Positions 16,149 to 25,568 of a stretch of DNA of 64,000 nucleotides are shown one piece after another. Each line of letters starts with the position of its first letter. The first letter of the stretch is position 1. The stretch is from Nocardiopsis kunsanensis DSM 44524 (GTDB lineage: Bacteria; Actinomycetota; Actinomycetes; Streptosporangiales; Streptosporangiaceae), in contig NZ_ANAY01000007.1 of the NCBI RefSeq assembly GCF_000340965.1, positions 62,001-126,000 on the forward strand, given 5' to 3'. The notes beneath the pieces are model-generated. The model worked only from the letters and a program-made list of their open reading frames with translations, ran no database searches and was not told the origin of the DNA. The position numbers were made by a program, and so were the translations under genes.

Positions 16149-16260
16149 TAGCGTGGCAACACTATGCTGCGCGAGCTTCTCCTCCTTAGTGGCCGCGGCG
16201 GGGACCGATAGACACGGGTCGACTCCCTCGCCGCGGGAGTTCGGCATGTCGAGGTCGGCC
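16149..16260 (+). promoter_or_regulatory. leuA promoter and attenuator-type leader
   Basis: TAGCGT at 16149-16154 is a -10 element; its -35 is weak. The leader peptide starts 9 nt after it. Two mutually exclusive structures follow. The first is an 11-bp helix between 16193-16203, at the end of the leader ORF, and 16226-16236. The second is a 6-bp hairpin, ACTCCC at 16222-16227 with GGGAGT at 16235-16240. Ribosome position on the Leu codons could select between them, the logic of leucine attenuation. Confidence 0.6.
16164..16211 (+). CDS. leuL: leu leader peptide
   Basis: A 15-codon ORF reads MLRELLLLSGRGGDR, with five Leu codons, four of them consecutive (CTT CTC CTC CTT at positions 5-8). 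It starts about 9 nt after the -10 element, so it has almost no leader and no Shine-Dalgarno sequence. It ends 119 bp before leuA, overlapping one strand of a helix. The peptide has no function of its own; ribosome stalling at the Leu run when leucyl-tRNA is scarce would change RNA folding. Confidence 0.75.
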   Translation: MLRELLLLSGRGGDR

Positions 16261-16318
16261 ACTGACCCAAGCGCATCAGTCGCCCCGAGTGAGCGACGGC
16301 GCACCATGTTCACCTTGA

Positions 16319-18037
<1,719 letters not shown>

Positions 18038-18042
18038 CCCAC

Positions 18043-18087
18043 ACCGTACGAGGGGCCCGCGGCGACGCCGCGGGCCCCTCGTACGGT
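18043..18087. terminator. strong bidirectional terminator after leuA
   Basis: A perfect inverted repeat of 22 bp per arm around a single central base follows leuA. It is the longest perfect hairpin seen here outside the palindromic island, and it lies between the convergent leuA and CAP-domain genes. Confidence 0.85.
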
Positions 18088-18146
18088 CCGCTGAGCTCGG
18101 GAGAGGCGCCCGGCGGGCGACGGTACCCGTGCCCGGAACGGAGAAC

Positions 18147-18170
18147 GGGGCCGCCCGAAGGGGCGGCCCC
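18147..18170 (-). terminator. terminator of the CAP-domain gene
   Basis: GGGGCCGCCC and GGGCGGCCCC form a perfect 10-bp stem with a GAAG loop, 20 nt after the end of the leftward CAP-domain gene. Confidence 0.7.
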
Positions 18171-18189
18171 GGCACGGTCCGGTGTCCGA

Positions 18190-19002
18190 CTACTCGTAAC
18201 CGAACTTCTGCGTCCACGCGCGGCCGGACTCGCCGACCCCGATCGTCGACAGGTCGCAGTTGAGGATGTTCGCCCGGTGGCCGTCGCTGTTCATCCAGGC
18301 GTCCATGACCTGCTCGGCGGTCTGCTGGCCCTTGGCCACGTTCTCGGCGCCCCAGGCGGTGTAACCGTGGCGCTCGGCGCGCTCGCCGGGCCCCTCACCG
18401 TCGGGGTTGAAGTGGTCCATGTAGTCGCGCGAGTTCATGTCCTCGCTGTGCTCCTGCGCTGCGGCGGTGAGCCGAGGGTTCGACGACACCGGGTCGCAGC
18501 CGTGCTGGGAGCGCTCGGAGTTGACGATCGTGACGACCTCTTCGGCCATCGGGCTGGAGGAGGTTCCGGCCTCGCCGCCGCCACTTCCACCACCACTGCC
18601 GCTGCTGTCGCCGCCGGAGCCGTCGCCGTCGTCGCTGCCCCCGCCGTCTTCGGAACCGGTCTCCTCGTCCTCGGGGGAGGAGGAGGCGGTGACCTGCGCG
18701 TCCTGGGGCCGGGTCCCAGAGGTGGGAGAGGAGTCCTCGGGCGCACCGGTGGGGTCGTCGAAGAAGTCTTCGTCGGAGGAGGCGTCGGGCACGGACATCT
18801 CGTTGCTCATGCCCTCGCCGATCTCCCCGGCGGCGGTTTCGTGGCCGCCTCCGGAGACGGCCACGAGAGAGGCCGCCAGGACCAGCCCGACCGGTACCGC
18901 GGCCAGTCCCACGACCAGCGGAAGCCTGCGGCGCGGGCGGCGCCCGTTCTCGGAGCCACCGCTCGGGTCGTGCTTTTCCATACGTCGTCGACCACGAGCC
19001 AT
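18190..19002 (-). CDS. CAP-domain (SCP/PR-1-like) membrane-anchored protein
   Basis: The 270-residue protein has a short basic N-terminus and one transmembrane or signal segment (LPLVVGLAAVPVGLVLAASL). A low-complexity Ser/Gly/Asp/Glu linker of about 90 residues leads to a C-terminal CAP domain. That domain shows the family's pattern: VNSERSQHGCDPV, LTAAAQEHSEDMNSRDYMDHF, AENVAKG, and WMNSDGHRANILNCDLSTIGVG. It is extracellular; many bacterial CAP proteins are of unknown function, and proteolytic, lipid or adhesive roles are only possibilities. GGAGG lies 9 nt before the ATG at 19002. Confidence 0.85.
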   Translation of the reverse strand: MARGRRRMEKHDPSGGSENGRRPRRRLPLVVGLAAVPVGLVLAASLVAVSGGGHETAAGEIGEGMSNEMSVPDASSDEDFFDDPTGAPEDSSPTSGTRPQDAQVTASSSPEDEETGSEDGGGSDDGDGSGGDSSGSGGGSGGGEAGTSSSPMAEEVVTIVNSERSQHGCDPVSSNPRLTAAAQEHSEDMNSRDYMDHFNPDGEGPGERAERHGYTAWGAENVAKGQQTAEQVMDAWMNSDGHRANILNCDLSTIGVGESGRAWTQKFGYE

Positions 19003-19249
19003 GATCGTCAACCTCCGTGCGGGAAGGGAAGGTTTCGGTAACACCCCGGAAGATGTCGGGGAAGGGCCCGGGTGTCGGACCCGGACGCGTGAGTGGAAGG
19101 AGGGACACCTGGTGTCCTCCGCACACACCCTGGCGGGTGAGAGTAGAGCAAATTACGGCAAAAGGGAATCCAAGCTGCGGTAAAACCGGTCATGTCGCTC
19201 TTGTGAAGGGATGCGCGAGGCGGGTGTCGACATCCGTGACAATGGAGGG

Positions 19250-19981
19250 GTGAGTCTCTACCGCGACGAGGGGGTCGTCCTGCGCACCCAGAAACTGGGC
19301 GAGGCCGACCGCATCGTCACCCTCCTGACCCGGCGCACCGGCCTGGTGCGCGCTGTCGGCAAGGGGGCGCGCCGCACCAAGTCCCGCTTCGGGGCCCGTC
19401 TGGAGCCGTGCACCCACGTCGACGTGCAGCTGTACACCGGCCGTACCCTGGACGTGATCACCCAGGCCGAGACGGTGCGCTCCTACGGCGAGGCGGTGGC
19501 CTTCGACTACTCCCGCTACACCGCGGCCGCCGCCGTACTGGAGACCGCGGAGAAGGTCGTGGCGGTGGAGAAGGACCCCGCCCTGCGCCAGTTCCTGCTG
19601 CTCATCGGGGCACTGCGTACCCTGGGGGAGGGCAGCCACGACGTCCGGTTGGTCCTGGACGCCTACCTGCTGCGTTCCCTGGCCGTGGCCGGATACGCGC
19701 CGGCCCTGAGCGAGTGCGCCCACTGCGGCAGCCGCGGCGAACACCGGGCGTTCGCGGTCCATGCCGGCGGTATGGTCTGCTCGGTGTGCCGCCCGCACGG
19801 CAGCGTCCACCCGTCCCCCGAGACCCTCCGGCTCATGTCGGCCCTGCTCGGCGGTGACTGGGACACTGCCGACGCCAGCCAGGACCGCCAACGCTCCGAG
19901 TGCAGTGGGCTGGTCGCGGCCTATCTACAGTGGCACCTGGAAAACGGAATCCGATCACTGCGCCATGTGGAGCGTTCTTGA
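19250..19981 (+). CDS. recO: DNA repair protein RecO
   Basis: This 243-residue RecO is the mediator that loads RecA with RecR in gap repair. It begins [22 protein letters not shown], the OB-fold N-terminus, and contains the zinc-type CAHCGS...CSVCRPHG pair near residues 152-185. The GTG at 19250 matches the usual family start. GGAGGG abuts it directly, too close to work as a ribosome site, and GACAAT ends 6 nt before it, so the mRNA is probably leaderless. Its TGA overlaps the TTG start of uppS. Confidence 0.92.
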   Translation: MSLYRDEGVVLRTQKLGEADRIVTLLTRRTGLVRAVGKGARRTKSRFGARLEPCTHVDVQLYTGRTLDVITQAETVRSYGEAVAFDYSRYTAAAAVLETAEKVVAVEKDPALRQFLLLIGALRTLGEGSHDVRLVLDAYLLRSLAVAGYAPALSECAHCGSRGEHRAFAVHAGGMVCSVCRPHGSVHPSPETLRLMSALLGGDWDTADASQDRQRSECSGLVAAYLQWHLENGIRSLRHVERS

Positions 19982-20808
19982 GTCTGTTCAGCTTCGATCC
20001 CGGTAAGCGGCGGGAGCACCGGGAGTACACCGCGCCCGTCCCGCACTCGAGCGGGGTGCGGCCCCCCGAACTGCCGTCCGACCTGGTGCCACGGCACGTC
20101 GCGGTCGTCATGGACGGCAACGGCCGGTGGGCCAAGCAGCGCGGCCTGGCGCGGACCGAGGGCCACAGAGCGGGGGAGGCCTCCCTCTTCGACGTCGTCG
20201 AGGGCGCGGTCGAGCTCGGGATCCCTTACCTGTCGGCCTACGCTTTTTCCACCGAGAACTGGAAGCGCTCACCCGACGAGGTGCGTTTCCTCATGGGTTT
20301 CAACCGCGACGTCATCCGCAGGCGCCGTGACGAATTGCACGCCCGAGGGGTGCGTGTGGTCTGGTCGGGGCGTCCGGGGCGCCTGTGGAAGAGCGTCATC
20401 TCCGAGCTGCGGGACGCGGAGGAGATGACCAAGGACAACACCCGCCTGACGCTGCAGTTCTGCGTCAACTACGGGGGTCGGGCCGAGATCGTGGATTCGG
20501 CCCGAGAGCTGGCTCGCAGGGCCGCGGCGGGGGAGATCTCCCCGGAGAGGATCACCGAGGACTCCATCGCCCGGAACCTGTACGCCCCGGGCGTGCCCGA
20601 CGTCGACCTGTTCCTGCGTTCCTCCGGTGAGCAGCGCACGTCGAACTTCCTGTTGTGGCAGTCCGCCTACGCCGAGTTCGTGTTCCTGGACCAGCTCTGG
20701 CCCGACTTCGACCGCCGCGACCTGTGGCGGGCCTGTGAGATCTACGCGAGCCGGGACCGCCGCTACGGCGGTGCCGTGCCCAACACGGTCGCCGAGGAGG
20801 GCGAGTGA
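19978..20808 (+). CDS. uppS: isoprenyl (undecaprenyl-type) diphosphate synthase
   Basis: This 276-residue cis-prenyltransferase makes the polyprenyl carrier for cell-wall synthesis. Conserved regions are [17 protein letters not shown] (catalytic Asp), the GHRAG motif, [13 protein letters not shown] and, near the C-terminus, [21 protein letters not shown]. The start is a TTG at 19978 overlapping the recO stop (TTGA), with GTGGAG about 6 nt upstream; no ATG or GTG gives a family-like start. Coupling to recO is likely. Actinobacteria often have two cis-prenyltransferases and the chain length made by this one cannot be read from sequence. Confidence 0.93.
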   Translation: MSLFSFDPGKRREHREYTAPVPHSSGVRPPELPSDLVPRHVAVVMDGNGRWAKQRGLARTEGHRAGEASLFDVVEGAVELGIPYLSAYAFSTENWKRSPDEVRFLMGFNRDVIRRRRDELHARGVRVVWSGRPGRLWKSVISELRDAEEMTKDNTRLTLQFCVNYGGRAEIVDSARELARRAAAGEISPERITEDSIARNLYAPGVPDVDLFLRSSGEQRTSNFLLWQSAYAEFVFLDQLWPDFDRRDLWRACEIYASRDRRYGGAVPNTVAEEGE

Positions 20809-21626
20809 TGGCCAGAACCAGTGCCGACGAGAGCAACCCGCTGCTGAAGCAGGGGATGTCCCTGGTCTCGATCGGCGACAGTTTCACCGAGGGTGTGGGC
20901 GACCCCTACCCGGGCGGTCCCGACGGCGGTGTGGTCTTCCGCGGCTGGGCCGACCGCCTGGCCGAGCACCTGGCCGACCACGTGGGCGAGATCGAGTACG
21001 CCAACCTGGCCGTACGCGGCAAGCTCATCCGCCAGATCGTCACCGACCAGCTCCGGCCGGCCCTGGACATGGCCCCGGACCTGGTCACCCTGTCCGCGGG
21101 CGGCAACGACCTGTTGCGTCCCGGCTCCGACCCCGACCGCGTGGCGCGGATCCTCGACCTGGCCGTCTCGCGCCTGCGAGCCGCCGGCAGCGAGGTCGTG
21201 CTCTTCACCGGCGTCAACGTCGCCACGGGGTACATGCGCGGCACCATCGGACTGTTCGCGCGTTCCTACATGAACGTGCGCGCCATCGCCGACCGGCACG
21301 GCTGCTACCTGATCGACCAGTGGTCGATGGACGTGCTCACCGACGCACGTGCCTGGGACGAGGACCGGTTGCACATGTCCCCGGAGGGGCACCGGCGCCT
21401 GGCTCTGCGGGTGGCCGAGGCCCTGGGCGTGCCGGTGTCGGAACGGTGGGACGAGCCCTGGCCCGAGACCGCCCCGGTCGGGTGGGCCGAGGCCCGTCGC
21501 GAGGACCTCACCTGGCTCAAGGATTCCCTGGTCCCGTGGATCGGACGCCGCCTGACCGGGCGTTCCTCGGGGGACACGGTCACAGCCAAGCGACCGGTCC
21601 TGACCCCGGTCAGCTCGCGCCGCTGA
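20808..21626 (+). CDS. SGNH/GDSL hydrolase, first of two tandem copies
   Basis: The 272-residue protein has the SGNH hydrolase blocks: block I SIGDSFTEG (nucleophile Ser), a Gly in NLAVRGK, block III SAGGNDLL (Asn) and block V DRLHMSPEGH (Asp/His pair). No signal peptide is seen, so it is cytoplasmic; substrate unknown. The ATG at 20808 shares a base with the uppS stop (TGATG), with GGAGG 8 nt upstream, so the pair is coupled. The C-terminal LVPWIGRRLTGRSSGD is shared with the next gene, marking a tandem duplication. Confidence 0.85.
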   Translation: MARTSADESNPLLKQGMSLVSIGDSFTEGVGDPYPGGPDGGVVFRGWADRLAEHLADHVGEIEYANLAVRGKLIRQIVTDQLRPALDMAPDLVTLSAGGNDLLRPGSDPDRVARILDLAVSRLRAAGSEVVLFTGVNVATGYMRGTIGLFARSYMNVRAIADRHGCYLIDQWSMDVLTDARAWDEDRLHMSPEGHRRLALRVAEALGVPVSERWDEPWPETAPVGWAEARREDLTWLKDSLVPWIGRRLTGRSSGDTVTAKRPVLTPVSSRR

Positions 21627-21709
21627 GAGTGTGACGTCGGACCCAAAACCGCTCCCAGGATCAACTTACTGTCGCGTAACCCTGGCGTGGAATTGCATGA
21701 TCATGGATC

Positions 21710-22537
21710 ATGAGCGGTTTTGGGACGACAGACATCACCGAACGGGACATCTTGTCCTACGTCGCTCTCGGGGACAGCTTCACCGAGGGCATGAGCGACC
21801 CCTACCCCGACAGCGACAGTGTGCCCAACGGCCGCTTCCGGGGCTGGGCGGACCGCGTCGCCGAACACTTGGCCTGCCGGATCGACGAGGTCAGGTACGC
21901 CAACCTGGCCGTGCGGGGCAAGCTGATCCGGCAGATCCGCGACGAGCAGGTCGCCGAAGCAGTGGCGATGGCCCCCGACCTGGTCACTCTGTGCGCGGGC
22001 GGTAACGACATCCTCCGCCCCGGCGGCGACCCCGACGAGGTCGTGGGCATCTTCGAGTCGATCGTCGCCGAGCTGACCGCCACCGGCGCCCGCGTGGTCA
22101 TCTTCACCGGTTTCGACACCGGCATGCACTCGGTCATGCGCCACCTGCGCGGCAAGATCGCCACCTACAACATGCACATGCGCGCCGTCGCCGACCGCTA
22201 CGGTTGCGACGTCGTCGACGTGTGGAGCATGCGCATCTTCGACGACGAGCGTTCCTGGAGCTGGGACCGCCTGCACCTGTCCCCGGAGGGCCACCGCCGA
22301 CTGGCGCTGCGTGTGTGCGAGGTCCTGGGCACACCTGCCGAGGGCAACTGGAACGAGCCCTGGCCCGAACCGGAGCCCCGCGGTTGGCGCACCGCCCGGC
22401 AGGAGGACCTGTACTGGGCCCGGGAGTTCCTGGTCCCGTGGATCGGGCGCCGCCTGACCGGGCGTTCCTCCGGGGACAACGTCAGGCCCAAACGCCCCAC
22501 GTTGCAGCGTTGCGAACCCCAGTACCGTACCGACTGA
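21710..22537 (+). CDS. SGNH/GDSL hydrolase, second tandem copy
   Basis: The 275-residue paralogue of the preceding gene has the same blocks (ALGDSFTEG, NLAVRGKLIRQI, CAGGNDIL, DRLHLSPEGH) and the same C-terminal LVPWIGRRLTGRSSGD. Catalytic residues are intact in both copies, and differences are spread along the protein, so the duplication is not very recent. The ATG at 21710 is 83 bp after the first copy and lacks a good Shine-Dalgarno; CATGAT ends 8 nt upstream, so it may have its own leaderless promoter. Confidence 0.83.
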   Translation: MSGFGTTDITERDILSYVALGDSFTEGMSDPYPDSDSVPNGRFRGWADRVAEHLACRIDEVRYANLAVRGKLIRQIRDEQVAEAVAMAPDLVTLCAGGNDILRPGGDPDEVVGIFESIVAELTATGARVVIFTGFDTGMHSVMRHLRGKIATYNMHMRAVADRYGCDVVDVWSMRIFDDERSWSWDRLHLSPEGHRRLALRVCEVLGTPAEGNWNEPWPEPEPRGWRTARQEDLYWAREFLVPWIGRRLTGRSSGDNVRPKRPTLQRCEPQYRTD

Positions 22538-22721
22538 CCCGCTCCCGGTTTCCTGCTGTGCGCGGAAGCCCCCGCAGGCCGGGCCCGGAACCGTTGCGGA
22601 CCGGTAGAACGCGGTCGCGCTGCCGGCCCTCCCGGCCGGTGCAGTCGCGGACCGGGAACGAACCGTCCTGCGGATCCCAGGAGGGGACGGCGCCGGGGCG
22701 GCCGCGACGGACAACGGACGT

Positions 22722-22758
22722 GAAAGGGCGCAGGCGCGCGTGGCGCCCGCGCCCTTCC
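22722..22758. terminator. hairpin between SGNH gene and zur
   Basis: A 16-bp GC-rich stem with two mismatches around a 5-base loop lies between convergent genes and overlaps the zur stop region by a few bases. Confidence 0.45.
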
Positions 22759-22763
22759 TCCAC

Positions 22764-23159
22764 TCAGACGCCGACGGTCGAACCCGCCTCGGCGCAGTCG
22801 GTGCACACACCGAACAGTTCCACGGTGTGTGTTATGCCGATGAAGCCGTACCTGGAAGCCACCTCGCTGGCCCACCGCTCGACGGTGGGTCCCTCGATCT
22901 CCACGGCTGTGGAACAGACCCTGCACACCAGGTGATGGTGGTGGTTCTCGGTCGCACAAGCGCGGTAGACGGCCTCACCTTCGTCGGTGCGCAGGACGTC
23001 GACCTCACCGGACTCGCTCAGCGCCTGAAGGGCCCGGTAGACGGTCGTGAGACCGATCTTGGACCCGTCGGCGCGCAGGTCCGTGTACAGGTCCTGTGCG
23101 CTACGGAAACCGGCGGACTCGTTCAATGCCCGACGGACCGTCTCTCGGCGTGTACTCAT
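22764..23159 (-). CDS. zur: Fur-family zinc uptake regulator
   Basis: The 131-residue Fur-family repressor has an N-terminal winged helix (RSAQDLYTDLRADGSKIGLTTVYRALQAL). The metal region is NHHHHLVCRVCSTAVEIEGP, and a C-terminal CTDC pairs with the first CxxC to bind structural zinc. Assignment to Zur rather than Fur rests on operon context: its ATG overlaps the stop of znuB by 4 nt, and a Zur-type box sits on the operon promoter, so it is autoregulated. It is the last gene of znuC-znuB-zur. Confidence 0.9.
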   Translation of the reverse strand: MSTRRETVRRALNESAGFRSAQDLYTDLRADGSKIGLTTVYRALQALSESGEVDVLRTDEGEAVYRACATENHHHHLVCRVCSTAVEIEGPTVERWASEVASRYGFIGITHTVELFGVCTDCAEAGSTVGV

Positions 23160-24040
23160 GGTGTCACCCTCCTCCCCCGCTCGCTCCGGGGCATCGTACC
23201 GATCTCAGGGCCCGCCGGGCCTTGCCGGGGCCGGAACTTGCGGACGATCCCGACCCCGACGGCGAGGCAGAACAACACCAGGGCCAACAGGACGATCGTC
23301 GCTCCGGGAGCCAGATCGGAGTAGAACGCCGTGGTCAGCCCGCCCAGGGACGAGACCAGTCCGATCACCACGGCCAGGACCATCGTGACCCGGAAACTCT
23401 TGGAGAGCTGCTGCGCAGCGGCCACGGGCACGATCATCAGCGCGCTGACCATGAGCACGCCGACGATCCGCATGGCGATGACCACCGTCAGGGCGGCCGT
23501 GACCGCGAGCAGAACACTGAGGAAACGCACCGGCAACCCGTGGGCCCGTGCGACCTCCTCGTCCTGGCAGAGCACGAACAGCTCCCGGCCGTGGACCACG
23601 ACGACGGCGACCACACCCACCGCGAGGGCTGCCACCACCAGGATGTCCTGTTCGGAGACGGTGCTGACCGAACCGAACAGGTACTCGGTCAGGGTCGCGT
23701 TGCTCGCACCGGGGGTCAGGCCGATGAGGAGCACACCGCCGGCGATACCGCCGTAGAACAGCAGCGCCAGGGCCACGTCACCGCTGGTACGCGTACGCAC
23801 CCGCACGAGCTCTATGAGCACGGCGCCCACCACGGAGACGATCGCGGCGGTGAGCACGGGGGAGGTACTGGTGAGCAGGCCCAGCGCCACACCGGTGAGC
23901 GCGACGTGGCCGATGCCGTCGCCCAGCAGGGCGAGGCGCCGCTGCACCAGGAACGTTCCGATGACCGGGGTGACCAGTCCCACGAGCACGGCCGCGACGA
24001 GCGCGCGCTGCATGAACTCGTACTGCCAAAGTTCAATCAC
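23156..24040 (-). CDS. znuB: zinc ABC transporter permease
   Basis: This 294-residue ABC-3 family permease has about eight transmembrane segments and would form the membrane channel for Zn(II). The N-terminus, VIELWQYEFMQRALVAAVLVG, and a GDGIGHVALTGVALG segment near residue 50 are typical of the family. The GTG at 24040 overlaps the znuC stop by 8 nt; a longer upstream frame is an extension into znuC. The C-terminus, after the last membrane helix, is short and basic and overlaps zur. Confidence 0.92.
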   Translation of the reverse strand: MIELWQYEFMQRALVAAVLVGLVTPVIGTFLVQRRLALLGDGIGHVALTGVALGLLTSTSPVLTAAIVSVVGAVLIELVRVRTRTSGDVALALLFYGGIAGGVLLIGLTPGASNATLTEYLFGSVSTVSEQDILVVAALAVGVVAVVVVHGRELFVLCQDEEVARAHGLPVRFLSVLLAVTAALTVVIAMRIVGVLMVSALMIVPVAAAQQLSKSFRVTMVLAVVIGLVSSLGGLTTAFYSDLAPGATIVLLALVLFCLAVGVGIVRKFRPRQGPAGPEIGTMPRSERGRRVTP

Positions 24041-24872
24041 TGCCGGGCACCTCGAGTCGGATGATCTCCCCGTTCGCGTCTCGGGGCGCGGGGGCGTTGG
24101 GGTCGGGATGGGGATGCTGGTGCTCGTGTCCGGGACGGGCACATTCCCCGGTGGGCCTGAGAGGGACACCGTCGTGGACGATGCGTCCCTGGTCCAGGGA
24201 GACGGCGCGTTGGATCACGTGTTCCAGCGGTCCGAGCTCGTGCAGGACGAGCACGACAGTGCTGCCCTGCTCACCGAGCATGGTGATGGTGGCGGCCAGG
24301 GCCTGCTGGTTCTCGGCGTCGACGCCGGCCATGGGCTCGTCCATGACGAAGGTGTCGGGACGCCCCGCCAGGGCCCGGGCGATGAGCACACGCTGCTGCT
24401 GTCCGCCGGAGAGTTCGCGCACGGAGTCGTCGGAGCGATCCTCCAGCCCGACGGCCTGCAGCGCCTCGTCGACGGCCTGTCGGTCCTTGCGGGACGGCAG
24501 CGAGAGGCGACGGCGCGCGGCGACCTGCCCGGAGGCGACGATCTCGCGCACGGTGGCGGGTACGGCGCCCCCGGCGGTCAGGCGTTGGGGCACGTAGCCG
24601 ATGCGGCGCCAGTCGCGGAAACGTCGCAGGGGTGTGCCGTGCAGGAGGATCTCACCGGCGTTCAGGGGAACGATGCCCAGCACGGCGCGCATGAGTGTGG
24701 ACTTGCCCGAGCCGTTGGGGCCCAGCACGGCCAGAGTCTGGCCTGCGGGGACGTCGAGGCTCACGCCGTCGAGCACGGGAGTCCCGTCGTAGGCCACGGT
24801 GGCGTCGACGGCCTGGAACGCTGGTCGGGCGTCGGGGTTCTGACCCCCGGTCCCCGTGAACTGGGCAGACAC
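24033..24872 (-). CDS. znuC: zinc ABC transporter ATP-binding protein
   Basis: This 279-residue ABC ATPase energises zinc uptake. Visible elements are Walker A GPNGSGKST, the Q-loop in RIGYVPQR, the signature LSGGQQQR, Walker B FVMDEP, and the H-loop in LVLHELG. A C-terminal His-rich tail (HEHQHPHPD) may bind zinc. The GTG at 24872 begins 6 nt after a GATACT -10 box and has no Shine-Dalgarno, so the operon mRNA is probably leaderless. No znuA-type binding protein gene lies next to it. Confidence 0.92.
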   Translation of the reverse strand: MSAQFTGTGGQNPDARPAFQAVDATVAYDGTPVLDGVSLDVPAGQTLAVLGPNGSGKSTLMRAVLGIVPLNAGEILLHGTPLRRFRDWRRIGYVPQRLTAGGAVPATVREIVASGQVAARRRLSLPSRKDRQAVDEALQAVGLEDRSDDSVRELSGGQQQRVLIARALAGRPDTFVMDEPMAGVDAENQQALAATITMLGEQGSTVVLVLHELGPLEHVIQRAVSLDQGRIVHDGVPLRPTGECARPGHEHQHPHPDPNAPAPRDANGEIIRLEVPGSD

Positions 24873-24878
24873 GCCCTT

Positions 24879-24907
24879 AGTATCGCGAAAACGAAAATGA
24901 TTGTCAA
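24879..24907 (-). promoter_or_regulatory. znu operon promoter with Zur-type box
   Basis: On the minus strand TTGACA (24907-24902), a 17-bp spacer and GATACT (24884-24879) make a near-ideal promoter. TGACAAT-C-ATTTTCG at 24906-24892 fits the 7-1-7 inverted repeat of actinobacterial Zur sites and covers the -35 and half the spacer. Predicted transcription begins at or one base before the znuC GTG. Confidence 0.75.
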
Positions 24908-25272
24908 AATCCCAGGGTGCGTGCGATCGCCAACACCAGCACGACCAACACCATCAGTGTCCGTGGTGCCTTCTGCTGCCGGCTCAGCGACGGCCACGTG
25001 AGATAGGCCAGCCAAACCATGAACAGTGCAACCAGCATCAGACACACAGCCCCCAGCGGGCCCACCGGTATCATCAGGCCGGCGACGAAGAGCAGCCCCA
25101 GCGCGAGTGGTGTGACCCACCCGGGCAGCTGGTGCAGCCAGAGCAGGGGCACGGCGCTGCGGCGCTCCACCGCGCCGCGCATCCGGCCCGCGTTCCATCT
25201 GCGGTCCGAGCCTTCGCCGCTGGAAGTTCTGCGGCCTCCGGGGCGTTCATGGCTGTGTTCGGGGGAGGGCAT
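24904..25272 (-). CDS. small membrane protein (DUF6703-like)
   Basis: The 122-residue protein has a hydrophilic, Arg-rich N-terminal half and three hydrophobic segments (LALGLLFVAGLMI; LGAVCLMLVALFMVWLAYL; LMVLVVLVLAIAR). It resembles small uncharacterised membrane proteins found near zur in actinobacteria. Function unknown. The ATG at 25272 follows a weak ribosome site; an ATG 36 nt earlier is also possible. Its stop codon lies on the -35 element of the znu promoter, so transcription of this gene runs into the Zur-controlled promoter. Confidence 0.6.
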   Translation of the reverse strand: MPSPEHSHERPGGRRTSSGEGSDRRWNAGRMRGAVERRSAVPLLWLHQLPGWVTPLALGLLFVAGLMIPVGPLGAVCLMLVALFMVWLAYLTWPSLSRQQKAPRTLMVLVVLVLAIARTLGF

Positions 25273-25568
25273 GGCCGTCTGTATCCTCCGATATGGCGGG
25301 CTGCGCACCGCAGGGCCTGTGATACTGGTTGCTCAGACCCTAATGCAGGCCTCATCCGGGGGCTCCCGTGCCTCCCGGCGGAAAACCGGTGCGGTCCGCC
25401 GTGCGATCCCCCCGTGGCAGTCCGTGCCCCGGTCGTTCAGACCGCGGGTACGGCCGGTCAGTGCCCACTTGCCTGAAGTAGTCAACAACAGTCGTCCGAC
25501 GCATACGGTGCGATCGTGCTGCTGCCCGTAGCCCGAGTGCAGAGGACTCTCTGGAGGGTGTCACCTTC

